From NCBI RefSeq assembly GCF_004804275.1, contig NZ_STGI01000015.1, forward strand, positions 1-64,000: 64,000 nucleotides of DNA. Direction: 5' to 3'. Made by a program: the position numbers and the translations under genes. This document shows, one piece after another, positions 44,919 to 53,735 of the stretch. The notes under the pieces are model-generated. The model made no database searches. It saw only the letters and a program-made list of their open reading frames with translations, and was not told the DNA's origin. The DNA comes from Herbaspirillum sp. ST 5-3. Lineage in GTDB: Bacteria > Pseudomonadota > Gammaproteobacteria > Burkholderiales > Burkholderiaceae_D. Numbering within the stretch: the first letter of the stretch is position 1; every line of letters begins with the position of its first letter.

Positions 44919-46874
44919 ATGGCAGACACGATAAAGTCGGGCGAACGGACGTTCCCCCGCATGCTTCTGCAGCACGCGCAAACCAAGCCGAACAAGCCGG
45001 CCTTTCGCGAAAAGGATCTCGGCATCTGGCAAACCTGGAGCTGGGCACAAGTCGCGGATGAAGTGCGCGCCCTGGCCTGCGGCCTCGCGGCCATGGGCTT
45101 CAAGCGCGGCATGAGCCTCGCGATCATCGGCGACAACCGTCCGCGCCTGTATTGGGCGATGGCTGCCGCGCAATGCCTCGGCGGTGTTGCCGTGCCGCTG
45201 TATCAGGATGCGCCGGCGACCGACATGGCCTATGTGCTGAACGACGCGGAAATCGATTTCGCGGTGGTCGAGGATCAGGAACAGGTCGACAAACTGTTCG
45301 AGATCAAGCAAAACCTTGATCGAATCTCGCACATCATTTACGACGATCCGCGCGGCATGCGCCATTACCATCAGCCGGAACTCGCATCGCTTGACAAGGT
45401 GCAGCAGCTCGGCCGCGATTTCGACAAGGCCTATCCGGATTTCTTCATGAACGCGGTCAATGCAGGCCGCGGTGACGACACCGCGGTGATGCTGTACACC
45501 TCCGGCACCACCGGCAAGCCCAAGGGCGTGTGCCAGACGCACGCGTCCTTCATCGCCGCCGCGGAAGGCGGTGTCGGCTTCGACAAGCTGACCTCGGACG
45601 ACGACATCCTGTCCTACCTGCCGATGGCCTGGGTGGGCGACCACCTGTTCTCGTTCGCGCAGGCGCTGGTCGCAGGCTTCACCGTGAACTGCCCCGAATC
45701 CGGCGACACGGTGATGACCGACTTGCGCGAGATCGGGCCGACCTATTACTTCGCACCGCCGCGCGTATTCGAAAACATGCTGACCACCGTGATGATCCGC
45801 ATGGAAGACGCGAGCGCGATCAAGCGCAAGATGTTCCATCACTATATGGACGTCGCGCGCCGCGTCGGCTCCGACATTCTCGACGGCAAACCGGTCGGCT
45901 TCATGGACCGCATCAGTTATGCGCTCGGCAACATGTTCGTGTACGGCCCCTTGAAGAATGTGCTCGGCCTGTCGCGCGTGCGCGTGGCCTACACCGCGGG
46001 TGCGGCGATCGGTCCCGACCTGTTCCGCTTCTATCGTTCGATCGGCGTGAACCTGAAACAGTTGTACGGTGCGACCGAGACCTGCGCCTACGTCTGCCTG
46101 CAACCCGACGGCAACATCAAGTTCGACAGCGTCGGCCTGCCGGCGCCGGGCGTGGAAGTGAAACTGGCCGACAACGGCGAGGTGCTGGTGAAGTCCGCCG
46201 CGATGCTCAAGGAATACTACAAGCGTCCGGATGCGACCGCCGAAGTCATCGACAGCGACGGCTATTTCCATACCGGCGATGCCGGCATCTTCGACGAGCA
46301 GGGCCACCTGAAGATCATCGACCGTGCCGCCGATGTGGGCAAGATGAACACCGGCGACATCTTCGCGCCGAACTACATCGAGAACAAGCTGAAGTTCTTC
46401 CCCTTCATCAAGGAAGCGGTCGCCTTCGGCAATCAGCGCGACATGGTGTGCGCCTTCATCAACATCGACATGGAAGCGGTCGGCAACTGGGCCGAGCGGC
46501 GCGGCATTCCGTACTCGGGCTACACCGATCTGGCCGGCAAGCGCGAAACCTACGAGCTGATCGCGGAATGCGTCGAGAAGGTCAATGCCGACCTGTCCAG
46601 CGAAGCCCTGATGTCCGGCACCCAGATCCATCGCTTCCTGGTGCTGCACAAGGAACTCGACCCGGACGACGACGAGCTGACCCGCACCCGCAAGGTGCGC
46701 CGCCGCTTCATCGCCGAGAAATACAAGGTGCTGATCGACGCGCTCTATTCAGGAAAGCTTTCGCAATACATCGAGACCCAGGTGAAGTTCGAGGACGGCC
46801 GCCAGGGCGTGGTCTCCGCCGACCTGCGCATCGTCGATGTGAAGACATTTGGTGAACTGAAGAAAGCCGCCTGA
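44919..46874 (+). CDS. Long-chain-type acyl-CoA synthetase (AMP-forming)
   Basis: 651 aa, the length of FadD15-type ligases. Motifs: P-loop-like YTSGTTGKPKGVCQTHASF (~192-210), adenylate-site YGATETCA, HTGDAGIFDEQGHLKIIDRAADVGKMNTGD. In place of the usual C-terminal Lys loop it has GTQIHRF and RTRKVRRRF. Activates a carboxylic acid to its CoA thioester. First gene of a seven-gene operon with a Liv ABC transporter and another ligase, so its substrate is probably imported by that system. Start ATG 44919 with AGAGAGTGG upstream. Confidence 0.93.
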   Translation: MADTIKSGERTFPRMLLQHAQTKPNKPAFREKDLGIWQTWSWAQVADEVRALACGLAAMGFKRGMSLAIIGDNRPRLYWAMAAAQCLGGVAVPLYQDAPATDMAYVLNDAEIDFAVVEDQEQVDKLFEIKQNLDRISHIIYDDPRGMRHYHQPELASLDKVQQLGRDFDKAYPDFFMNAVNAGRGDDTAVMLYTSGTTGKPKGVCQTHASFIAAAEGGVGFDKLTSDDDILSYLPMAWVGDHLFSFAQALVAGFTVNCPESGDTVMTDLREIGPTYYFAPPRVFENMLTTVMIRMEDASAIKRKMFHHYMDVARRVGSDILDGKPVGFMDRISYALGNMFVYGPLKNVLGLSRVRVAYTAGAAIGPDLFRFYRSIGVNLKQLYGATETCAYVCLQPDGNIKFDSVGLPAPGVEVKLADNGEVLVKSAAMLKEYYKRPDATAEVIDSDGYFHTGDAGIFDEQGHLKIIDRAADVGKMNTGDIFAPNYIENKLKFFPFIKEAVAFGNQRDMVCAFINIDMEAVGNWAERRGIPYSGYTDLAGKRETYELIAECVEKVNADLSSEALMSGTQIHRFLVLHKELDPDDDELTRTRKVRRRFIAEKYKVLIDALYSGKLSQYIETQVKFEDGRQGVVSADLRIVDVKTFGELKKAA

Positions 46875-46876
46875 CA

Positions 46877-47665
46877 ATGAATGAAAACCGAAAAATCGGC
46901 GACGTGATTCTGGACCTGCAGAACATCTCGCTATCGTTTGGCGGCGTCAAGGCGCTGACCGATATTTCCTTCGATGTGCGCGAACACGAGATCCGCGCCA
47001 TCATCGGCCCCAACGGCGCCGGCAAGAGCTCCATGCTCAACGTGATCAACGGCGTGTACCACCCGCAGCAGGGCGAGATCGTGTATCGCGGCAAGCACCG
47101 CAAGGACATGAACACCTACAGGGCGGCCAAGAGCGGCATCGCACGGACCTTCCAGAACATCGCGCTGTTCAAGGGCATGTCGGTGCTCGACAACATCATG
47201 ACCGGCCGTAACCTGAAGATGCAGACCAACTTCCTGCTGCAGGCGATCTACTGGGGTCCGGCGCAGAAGGAAGAACTGGCGCACCGCAAGAAGGTGGAAG
47301 AGATCATCGACTTCCTCGAGATCCAGCACATCCGCAAGACACCCGTCAGCCGCCTGCCGTATGGCTTGCAGAAGCGCGTCGAGCTCGGGCGCGCACTGGC
47401 GGCGGAGCCGGAAATCCTGCTGCTGGACGAACCGATGGCCGGCATGAACGTGGAAGAGAAGCAGGACATGTGCCGCTTCATCCTCGACGTGAACGACCAG
47501 TTCGGCACCACCATCGTGCTGATCGAGCATGACATGGGCGTGGTGATGGACATCTCCGACCGCGTGGTGGTGCTCGATTACGGCAAGAAGATCGGTGACG
47601 GCACGCCGGACGAGGTGCGCAGCAACCAGGATGTGATCAATGCTTATTTGGGAGTAGCGCATTAA
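46877..47665 (+). CDS. Liv-type ABC transporter ATP-binding protein (LivG-like)
   Basis: 262 aa; starts two bases after the ligase stop. Walker A GPNGAGKSS, Q-loop ARTFQNIALF, signature RLPYGLQKRVELGRALA, Walker B LLLDEPMAGMN and switch LIEHDMGVVMDISDRVVVLDYGKKI. The last motif is characteristic of LivG rather than LivF. Powers the permease dimer LivH/LivM. Gap of 152 bases to livH contains a hairpin. Confidence 0.93.
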   Translation: MNENRKIGDVILDLQNISLSFGGVKALTDISFDVREHEIRAIIGPNGAGKSSMLNVINGVYHPQQGEIVYRGKHRKDMNTYRAAKSGIARTFQNIALFKGMSVLDNIMTGRNLKMQTNFLLQAIYWGPAQKEELAHRKKVEEIIDFLEIQHIRKTPVSRLPYGLQKRVELGRALAAEPEILLLDEPMAGMNVEEKQDMCRFILDVNDQFGTTIVLIEHDMGVVMDISDRVVVLDYGKKIGDGTPDEVRSNQDVINAYLGVAH

Positions 47666-47765
47666 GGAATGGGCGTCTTTCTCCTCGCAAGGGAGCAAGA
47701 CCGGGATGGGGGCAGAGCGGTTGCGCCGCTTGCAACGATGCTTCAACCACTCTGCCTCCGCCCTC

Positions 47766-47788
47766 GCCCTCCCCGCTCCGGAGAGGGC
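47766..47788 (+). other. Hairpin in the livG-livH gap
   Basis: GCCCTCCCCG and a complementary CCGGAGAGGGC (ending 47788) form an imperfect stem with one mismatch and a short loop. The surrounding 47666-47817 region has no ORF. It lies within the transcript, so it more likely affects mRNA stability than terminates. Confidence 0.4.
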
Positions 47789-47817
47789 ATCCGCAACGCG
47801 CTGAACAGGGACAAACC

Positions 47818-48720
47818 ATGGATTTAAGTTTCTTCTTCGAAGTACTGATCGGCGGCCTGCTGGCCGGCGTGATGTACGCACTGGTCGCACTGGGCTTCGT
47901 GCTGATCTACAAGGCTTCCGGCGTCTTCAACTTCGCACAGGGCGCGATGGTGTTTTTTGCGGCGCTGACCTGCGTCGGCATCTCGGACAAGCTCGGCGTT
48001 TCGCTCTGGATCGCGATTCCGCTGACGATGGTGGCGATGGTGATTCTCGGCCTGGTCACCGAGCGGGTTGTGCTGCGCCCGCTGGTCAACCAGCATGAAA
48101 TCACGCTGTTCATGGCGACCATCGGCCTGACCTTCTTCGTCGAAGGACTCGCGCAACTGCTCTGGGGTTCGCAGGTGCGGCGGCTGGAAATCGGCATCGA
48201 GGACGTGCCTATCCAGTACCTGCTCGACAACTTCAATATTTCGATCTCGCAGTTCGACGTCATTGCCGCCGGCATCTGCGCGGTGCTGGTGATCGGCCTG
48301 GCGCTGTTCTTCTCGAAAACGAAAATCGGCCGTGCCTTGCGTGCCGTCGCGGACGACCATCAGGCCGCACTCGCCGTCGGCATTCCGCTGCAGCAGATCT
48401 GGGGCATCGTATGGGCGGTGGCCGGTTTCGTCGCGCTGGTCGCCGGCCTGCTGTGGGGTGCGCGCAATGGCGTGCAGTTCGCACTGACCTTCGTTGCGCT
48501 GAAAGCCTTGCCGGTGCTGATCCTTGGCGGCTTCACCTCGGTGCCGGGCGCGATCCTCGGCGGACTGATCATAGGCGCTTCCGAGAAACTGGCCGAAGTG
48601 TATATCGGCCCGATGGTCGGCGGCGGCATCGAAGGATGGTTCCCGTATGTGCTGGCGCTGCTGTTCCTGCTGGTGCGGCCGGAGGGATTGTTCGGCGAGA
48701 AGATCATCCGAAGGATCTAG
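47818..48720 (+). CDS. Liv-type ABC transporter permease (LivH-like)
   Basis: 300 aa with eight hydrophobic segments. LivH signatures: GGLLAGVMYALVALGFVLIYKASGVFNFAQG (start), TIGLTFFVEGLAQLLWG, GRALRAVADDHQAALAVGIPLQQIW (EAA-like cytoplasmic loop) and VPGAILGGLIIGASEKLAEVYIGP. Forms the membrane channel with LivM. Inner membrane. Confidence 0.93.
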   Translation: MDLSFFFEVLIGGLLAGVMYALVALGFVLIYKASGVFNFAQGAMVFFAALTCVGISDKLGVSLWIAIPLTMVAMVILGLVTERVVLRPLVNQHEITLFMATIGLTFFVEGLAQLLWGSQVRRLEIGIEDVPIQYLLDNFNISISQFDVIAAGICAVLVIGLALFFSKTKIGRALRAVADDHQAALAVGIPLQQIWGIVWAVAGFVALVAGLLWGARNGVQFALTFVALKALPVLILGGFTSVPGAILGGLIIGASEKLAEVYIGPMVGGGIEGWFPYVLALLFLLVRPEGLFGEKIIRRI

Positions 48721-48739
48721 AAAAGGTTACTACATGCGT

Positions 48740-48768
48740 GTTCCTTCCCCCTTGCAGGGGGAAGGAAC
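48740..48768 (+). other. Strong hairpin between livH and livM
   Basis: GTTCCTTCCCCCT (48740-48752) pairs perfectly with AGGGGGAAGGAAC (48756-48768), a 13-bp stem with TGC loop, 20 bases after livH. There is no poly-U tail, so it is more likely an mRNA stability barrier than a terminator. Confidence 0.75.
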
Positions 48769-48813
48769 CAGTAGGCGAATCACAAACAGAATTAACCGAA
48801 TCAGGAATACAAC

Positions 48814-49872
48814 ATGTTCTACCGTGAAGCAGGTCAATTCAAAGCGACTTACCAGGCCGACAGCCAGATCTTCCCGATCCGGCAGGACCGCATCGGCATT
48901 GCCCTGTTGCTGGCGATCGCCTTCGTGGCGGTGCCCTTTCTCGCATCGCCCTATATTTTCTCGGCGATCCTGATTCCGTTCCTGATCTTCTCCCTGGCCG
49001 CGCTGGGGCTGAATATCCTGACCGGTTATGCGGGCCAGCTGTCGCTCGGAACAGCGGCCTTCATGGCGGTCGGCGCCTTCGCATCGTATAACTTCATCCT
49101 GCGCATTCCCGGCATTCCGGTGCTGCTGGCCTTCATCCTCGGCGGCATCTGCGCGGCGCTGGTCGGCGTCGCATTCGGCCTGCCCTCCCTGCGCATCCGC
49201 GGTTTCTATCTTGCCGCCGCGACGCTGGCGACGCAATTCTTCGTGGTGTGGTGCCTGACCAAGATCTCCTGGTTCACCAACAACAGCTCGTCGGGCGTGA
49301 TCACCGCACAGCCGATCACCATCTTCGGTTACCACTTCGACAGTCCGGCCAGCAAGTATCTGCTGACGCTGTCCATCGTGTGCGTGATGGCGCTGATGGT
49401 GAAGAACATGGTGCGCACCAATGTCGGGCGCTCGTGGATGGCGGTGCGCGACATGGACGTGGCGGCCGAAGTGATCGGCTTCCGCCTGATGCGCACCAAG
49501 CTGCTCGCGTTTGCGGTGAGTTCCTTCTACTGCGGCGTGGCCGGCGCGCTATATGCGTTCGCCTACCTCGGCACGGTGGAGCCGGAAGCCTACAGCCTGG
49601 ATCTGTCCTTCCGCATCCTGTTCATGATCATCATCGGCGGCGTCGGTTCCATCATCGGCGCCTTCTTCGGTTCGGCCTTCATCGTGCTGCTCCCCATCCT
49701 GCTCAACATCGTTGCGCATGGACTGGAGCTGCCGACCTCGGTCGCATCGAACCTGGAATTGATGGTATTCGGCGCGCTGATCATTTTCTTCCTGATCGTC
49801 GAGCCGCATGGTCTGGCGCGCTTGTGGCAGATCGCAAAGGAAAAGCTGCGCTTGTGGCCGTTCCCGCATTAA
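48814..49872 (+). CDS. Liv-type ABC transporter permease (LivM-like)
   Basis: 352 aa, multi-span. LivM features: NILTGYAGQLSLGTAAFMAVGAFASYNF, LRIRGFYLAAATLATQFFVVW, WMAVRDMDVAAEVIGFRLMRTKLLAFAVSSFYCGVAGALYAF (EAA loop) and GGVGSIIGAFFGSAFIVLLPILL. Pairs with LivH. A cytoplasmic N-terminal extension (~30 aa) precedes the first helix. No hairpin separates it from the binding-protein gene 54 bases later. Confidence 0.93.
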   Translation: MFYREAGQFKATYQADSQIFPIRQDRIGIALLLAIAFVAVPFLASPYIFSAILIPFLIFSLAALGLNILTGYAGQLSLGTAAFMAVGAFASYNFILRIPGIPVLLAFILGGICAALVGVAFGLPSLRIRGFYLAAATLATQFFVVWCLTKISWFTNNSSSGVITAQPITIFGYHFDSPASKYLLTLSIVCVMALMVKNMVRTNVGRSWMAVRDMDVAAEVIGFRLMRTKLLAFAVSSFYCGVAGALYAFAYLGTVEPEAYSLDLSFRILFMIIIGGVGSIIGAFFGSAFIVLLPILLNIVAHGLELPTSVASNLELMVFGALIIFFLIVEPHGLARLWQIAKEKLRLWPFPH

Positions 49873-49926
49873 TCGGTACGTTGGTTTAACAGTCGTCATT
49901 GCTGTCTTATAACAAGGAGGAGCACC

Positions 49927-51228
49927 ATGAAGTTGATCAAGTCAGTCCTGCTCGGCGCCGCACTCGCCGGCACAGTCAGCGTCGCTGCAGCACAGGAACA
50001 GTACATTCCGATTCTGTCGTATCGCGTCGGCCCCTATGCAGCAGGCGGCTCCGGTTTCTACGGCGGCGCCATCGACTACTTCAACCTGATCAACGCGACC
50101 GGCGGTATCAACGGCGTCAAAATCAGCTGGGAAGAATGCGAAACCGAATACAACGCCTCGCGCGGCGTCGAGTGCTATGAGCGCCTGAAGTCGAAGAACG
50201 GCGGCGCTTCGCTGGTCGAACCGCTATCGACCGGCATTGCCTACGGCATCCTGGACCGCGTCGCTTCCGACAAGATCCCGCTCACGACGCTCGGCTACGG
50301 CCGTTCCGACGCCGCCAACGGCAAGGTCTTCCCCTACGTCTTCCCGCTGATCACCAGCTACTGGAACCAGGCGGCTGCGATGGTTGCCTATCTGGGCAGC
50401 CTCAACGGCGGCGTGGAAAAACTCAAGGGCAAGAAGATCGTCGACCTGTACCACGACTCGGCATTCGGCAAGGAGCCGTTCCCGGTTCTCGATGCGCAGG
50501 CAGCGAAGTATGGCTTCGAGCTGATCAAGATTCCGGTCGCACATCCGGGCAACGAACAGCAGTCGCAATGGCTGCAGATCCGCCAGGCCAAGCCGGATTA
50601 CGTGATCCTGTGGGGCTGGGGCGTGATGAACGCGGTGGCGATCAAGACCGCGCAGCGTAACGGCTTCCCGCGCGAGAAGATCCTCGGCGTGTGGTGGGCA
50701 GGTTCGGAAGAGGACGTGATCCCGGCCGGCGATGCCGCCAAGGGTTACACCACGATGACCTTCAACACGCCGGGCAACTATCCGGTGCTCGACGACATCC
50801 GCAAGAAAGTCTATGACGCCGGCAAGGGCAACCTCGACGACAAGAGCCGCCTCGGCTCCGTGTACCACATGCGCGGTGTGACAGCCTCCATCCTGTGGGT
50901 CGAAGCGATCCGCAAGGCGCAGGAAAAGTACGGCAAGGGCAAGGTGATGACCGCTCAGCAGATCCGCTGGGGCTTTGAAAACCTGAACATCGACGAGGCC
51001 CGCCAGAAGCAGCTCGGCGCGCTCGGCATGTTCCCGCCGGTGAAGACCTCCTGCGACGACCACGAAGGGTCGGGCGCGGTCAAGGTGCAGCAATGGAACG
51101 GCAGCAAGTGGGTGCCGATCTCCAAGACCTGGGTGACCGGCGACAAGGCGCTCACGCGCAAACTGGTTGACGAATCGTCTGCCAAGTACGCCGCCGAGAA
51201 GAACATCACTCCGGCCTGCGCAAGCTGA
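49927..51228 (+). CDS. Liv-type ABC transporter substrate-binding protein, 433 aa
   Basis: Starts at ATG 49927 behind AAGGAGGAG, the best ribosome site of the operon. Signal MKLIKSVLLGAALAGTVSVAAA. The mature protein (ILSYRVGPYAAGGSGFYGGAIDYFNLINATGGING; WEECETEYNASRGVECYERLK) belongs to the longer Liv/ aromatic-acid binding branch rather than classical LivK, about 60 residues longer. Residues GSVYHMRGVTASILWVEAI and TSCDDHEGSGAVKVQQWNG near the end are typical of that branch. Ligand unknown; because two CoA ligases flank it, a carboxylic acid (aromatic or aliphatic) is likely. Followed by tandem hairpins. Confidence 0.92.
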   Translation: MKLIKSVLLGAALAGTVSVAAAQEQYIPILSYRVGPYAAGGSGFYGGAIDYFNLINATGGINGVKISWEECETEYNASRGVECYERLKSKNGGASLVEPLSTGIAYGILDRVASDKIPLTTLGYGRSDAANGKVFPYVFPLITSYWNQAAAMVAYLGSLNGGVEKLKGKKIVDLYHDSAFGKEPFPVLDAQAAKYGFELIKIPVAHPGNEQQSQWLQIRQAKPDYVILWGWGVMNAVAIKTAQRNGFPREKILGVWWAGSEEDVIPAGDAAKGYTTMTFNTPGNYPVLDDIRKKVYDAGKGNLDDKSRLGSVYHMRGVTASILWVEAIRKAQEKYGKGKVMTAQQIRWGFENLNIDEARQKQLGALGMFPPVKTSCDDHEGSGAVKVQQWNGSKWVPISKTWVTGDKALTRKLVDESSAKYAAEKNITPACAS

Positions 51229-51248
51229 GTATCTGAGTATCGAGAATG

Positions 51249-51310
51249 GGCCACTCCTGCGGGAGTGGCCTCGCGCGAAGGCTTCCCCGCAGGTCCGGAG
51301 CCTTTGCGCG
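51249..51310 (+). other. Tandem hairpins after the binding-protein gene
   Basis: First stem GGCCACTCC/GGAGTGGCC (51249-51270, TGCG loop), immediately followed by a second, CGCGCGAAGGCT/AGCCTTTGCGCG (51272-51310, one mismatch). They may attenuate transcription into livF or protect the binding-protein message. Confidence 0.65.
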
Positions 51311-51353
51311 AGACACCTCCATTCCGTTTGAAACCGATTCAAGAAGAGACATC

Positions 51354-52205
51354 ATGACAACGCAAATCGGAACGCCGGCCGCCAATGGCCAGTCCACGGC
51401 CGGGCGCCCTTATCTGTCCGTCAACAACATCGAGGTCATCTACGACCACGTGATCCTGGTATTGAAAGGCGTTTCGCTGCAAGTCCCGCAAGGGAAGATC
51501 GTTGCGCTGCTGGGCGCCAACGGCGCCGGAAAATCCACCACCATGAAATCGATCTCGACGCTCTTACGTGGCGAGCGCGGCGACGTGACCAAGGGCAGCG
51601 TCGAGTTCAAGGGCGAACGCGTGGATCAGCTCACGCCGAACGAACTGGTCAAGCGCGGCCTGTCGCAGGTGATGGAAGGCCGCCACTGCTTCGGCCACCT
51701 GACGATCGAGGAAAACCTGCTGACCGGCGCCTACACGCGCAGGATCTCGCGCACCGAACTGAAGGATTCGCTGGAAATGGTTTATCACTATTTCCCGCGC
51801 CTCAAGCAGCGCCGCATGTCGCAGGCCGGCTATACCTCGGGTGGCGAACAGCAGATGTGCGCCATCGGCCGCTCGCTCATGGCCAAGCCCTCGATGATCC
51901 TGCTGGATGAACCGTCGATGGGTCTCGCGCCGCAGATCGTGGAAGAGATCTTCGAGATCGTGAAAGATCTCAACAGCAAGGAAGGCGTGTCCTTCCTGGT
52001 GGCCGAGCAGAACACCATGGTGGCGCTGCGCTACGCCGACTTCGGCTACATCCTGGAGAACGGCCGCGTCGTGATGGAAGGCGACGCCAAGGATCTGGCC
52101 TCCAATGAAGACGTGAAGGAATTCTATCTCGGCGTGTCGGGCGCGGGCCGCAAGAGCTTCCGCGACATGAAGTTCTACCGTCGCCGCAAGCGATGGCTGG
52201 CCTGA
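51354..52205 (+). CDS. Liv-type ABC transporter ATP-binding protein (LivF-like)
   Basis: 283 aa, ATG 51354. Walker A LLGANGAGKSTT, signature YTSGGEQQMCAIGRSLM, Walker B ILLDEPSMGLAP, switch VAEQNTMVALRYADFGYILENGRVVM (LivF type). Its N-terminus has a ~20-residue extension before the ABC core and the C-terminal tail (GRKSFRDMKFYRRRKRW) is basic. Second ATPase of the Liv system. Confidence 0.93.
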   Translation: MTTQIGTPAANGQSTAGRPYLSVNNIEVIYDHVILVLKGVSLQVPQGKIVALLGANGAGKSTTMKSISTLLRGERGDVTKGSVEFKGERVDQLTPNELVKRGLSQVMEGRHCFGHLTIEENLLTGAYTRRISRTELKDSLEMVYHYFPRLKQRRMSQAGYTSGGEQQMCAIGRSLMAKPSMILLDEPSMGLAPQIVEEIFEIVKDLNSKEGVSFLVAEQNTMVALRYADFGYILENGRVVMEGDAKDLASNEDVKEFYLGVSGAGRKSFRDMKFYRRRKRWLA

Positions 52206-52220
52206 CGGACTGATGCAAAT

Positions 52221-52275
52221 CCGGGCGCATTTCATGCGCCGGAACCCGCAGGATTCGCGCAAACGCTTGCGCGAA
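52221..52275 (+). other. Two hairpins between livF and the PaaK-like ligase gene
   Basis: An imperfect stem CCGGGCGCAT/ATGCGCCGG (52221-52242) is followed by perfect TTCGCGCAA-ACGC-TTGCGCGAA (52254-52275). No U tract follows, so read-through into the ligase gene is likely. Confidence 0.6.
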
Positions 52276-52345
52276 GCGCCCTCCCTACAACAACAAGCAG
52301 ACCACGTGCGAAAGAATTTGCACATCAGATACCGATAGGCTCGCC

Positions 52346-53593
52346 ATGACTGACATCATCGATCCCCTGGAAACCCGCGATCCCGAGCGACGTGAACGCG
52401 AGCTCATGGCTCGTCTTCCGCAACTGGTCAAACGCGCGCAGGGCGCGCCGGGATGGGCGCACATCCTGCAGGGCGTGAACGCGTCGGATATCCATTCGCG
52501 CGCGGCACTGGCACAATTGCCGGTCACGCGCAAATCGGACCTGAAGGATCTGCAGGCGAAAGATGCGCCCTTCGGCGGGCTGACCACAACGCCGGCGCGA
52601 CAGTTGCGCCATCTGTTCATGTCGCCCGGCCCCATCTTCGATCCCGAAGGTCATGACAAGGACTGGTGGCGTTTCGCCCGTCCGATGGCCGCGCTCGGCC
52701 TGCGCGCAGGACATGTCGTGCAAAACTGCTTTTCCTATCACTTCACGCCGGCCGCTTTCATGACCGAAGGCGGCGCCGCGAAGCTTGGCTGCCCAGTGAT
52801 CCCGGCCGGCACCGGGCAGACCGAAATGCAGGTGCAGGCAATGGTGGAGCTCAAGCCGGATGCCTATGTCGGCACGCCCTCCTTCCTCAAGATCATCATC
52901 GAGAAGGCGCAAGAAATGGGTGCCGACATCAGCAGCGTCACGCGTGCGCTGGTCGGCGCGGAAGCATTGCCGCCCTCATTGCGCAAGTGGCTGCAGGACA
53001 ATGGCGTGCAACATGTGCTGCAGATGTACGGCTCCGCCGACATCGGCAACATTGCGTACGAAACGCAGACCGACGGCGAAGTGAATCCGGGCATGATCCT
53101 CGACGAAGACCTGATTCTCGAAATCGTTCGACCAGGAACGGGCGACCCGGTGCCGGAAGGCGAAGTGGGCGAAGTGGTCATCACCTCGTTCAACCCCGAT
53201 TATCCCTTGATCCGTTTCGGCACCGGCGACATGTCGGCAGTCATGCCGGGCGTCTCGCGCTGCGGCCGCACCAACACCCGCATCAAGGGCTGGATGGGAC
53301 GCGCCGACCAGACGACCAAGGTGCGCGCGATGTTCGTGCACCCCTCTCAGGTGGCGGAAGTCGCGAAGCGTCATCCGCAAATTCGCAAGGCGCGCCTGGT
53401 CGTGACCGGCGAGATGGCGAACGACATCATGACGCTGCATTGTGAAGTGGACGATCCTGCTTCAGTGGCAGTGGCGTCCATCGTCGACACCATCCGCGAA
53501 GTCACCAAGCTGCGCGGCGAAGTGCAACTGGCTGCGCGCGGTTCGCTCCCCAATGACGGCAAGGTTATCGAGGACGCGCGCAAGTACGAATGA
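52346..53593 (+). CDS. Phenylacetate-CoA ligase-like AMP-forming ligase
   Basis: 415 aa, the PaaK length (about 430). Family features: TRKSDLKDLQAKDAPFGGL, GHVVQNCFSYHFTPAAFMTEGGAAKLGCPVIPAGTGQTEMQ, VGTPSFLKIIIEKAQEMG and LQMYGSADIGNIAYETQTD, PLIRFGTGDMSAVMPGVSRCGRTNTRIKGWMGRADQTTKVRAMFVHP. The adenylation loop YTSGTTGxxxG is replaced by SPGPIFDPEGHDKDWW, a shortened variant found in PaaK relatives. Seventh and last gene of the operon. Likely forms the CoA ester of an imported aryl or alkanoic acid. Confidence 0.88.
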   Translation: MTDIIDPLETRDPERRERELMARLPQLVKRAQGAPGWAHILQGVNASDIHSRAALAQLPVTRKSDLKDLQAKDAPFGGLTTTPARQLRHLFMSPGPIFDPEGHDKDWWRFARPMAALGLRAGHVVQNCFSYHFTPAAFMTEGGAAKLGCPVIPAGTGQTEMQVQAMVELKPDAYVGTPSFLKIIIEKAQEMGADISSVTRALVGAEALPPSLRKWLQDNGVQHVLQMYGSADIGNIAYETQTDGEVNPGMILDEDLILEIVRPGTGDPVPEGEVGEVVITSFNPDYPLIRFGTGDMSAVMPGVSRCGRTNTRIKGWMGRADQTTKVRAMFVHPSQVAEVAKRHPQIRKARLVVTGEMANDIMTLHCEVDDPASVAVASIVDTIREVTKLRGEVQLAARGSLPNDGKVIEDARKYE

Positions 53594-53676
53594 TGCGCGC
53601 GCCATGTGATCATTCTTCCGTCATCGGAAAATCGACAGAGGGTGAAGGAAAAGCAGCGGCAGGCACGGTAAAAATT

Positions 53677-53705
53677 CTTACAGGAAATGGTTTGCTGCCT
53701 ATAAT
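53677..53705 (+). promoter_or_regulatory. Putative sigma-70 promoter of the Cache-protein gene
   Basis: CTTACA (53677-53682), a 17-base spacer, and a perfect TATAAT (53700-53705) lie 30 bases upstream of the ATG, with AAAGAGG at 53722-53728 as ribosome site. Confidence 0.6.
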
Positions 53706-53735
53706 GAAAAACCATTTTTATAAAGAGGTTGTCGT

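Noticed and set aside
44901-46649. 582-aa open frame antisense to the acyl-CoA synthetase
   Set aside because: Overlaps a gene with clear adenylation motifs; the translated protein has no recognisable domain and mirrors codon bias of the real frame.
47666-47817. Possible extra gene between livG and livH
   Set aside because: No start with ribosome site and no protein-like frame; the stretch contains only a hairpin and CT-rich sequence.
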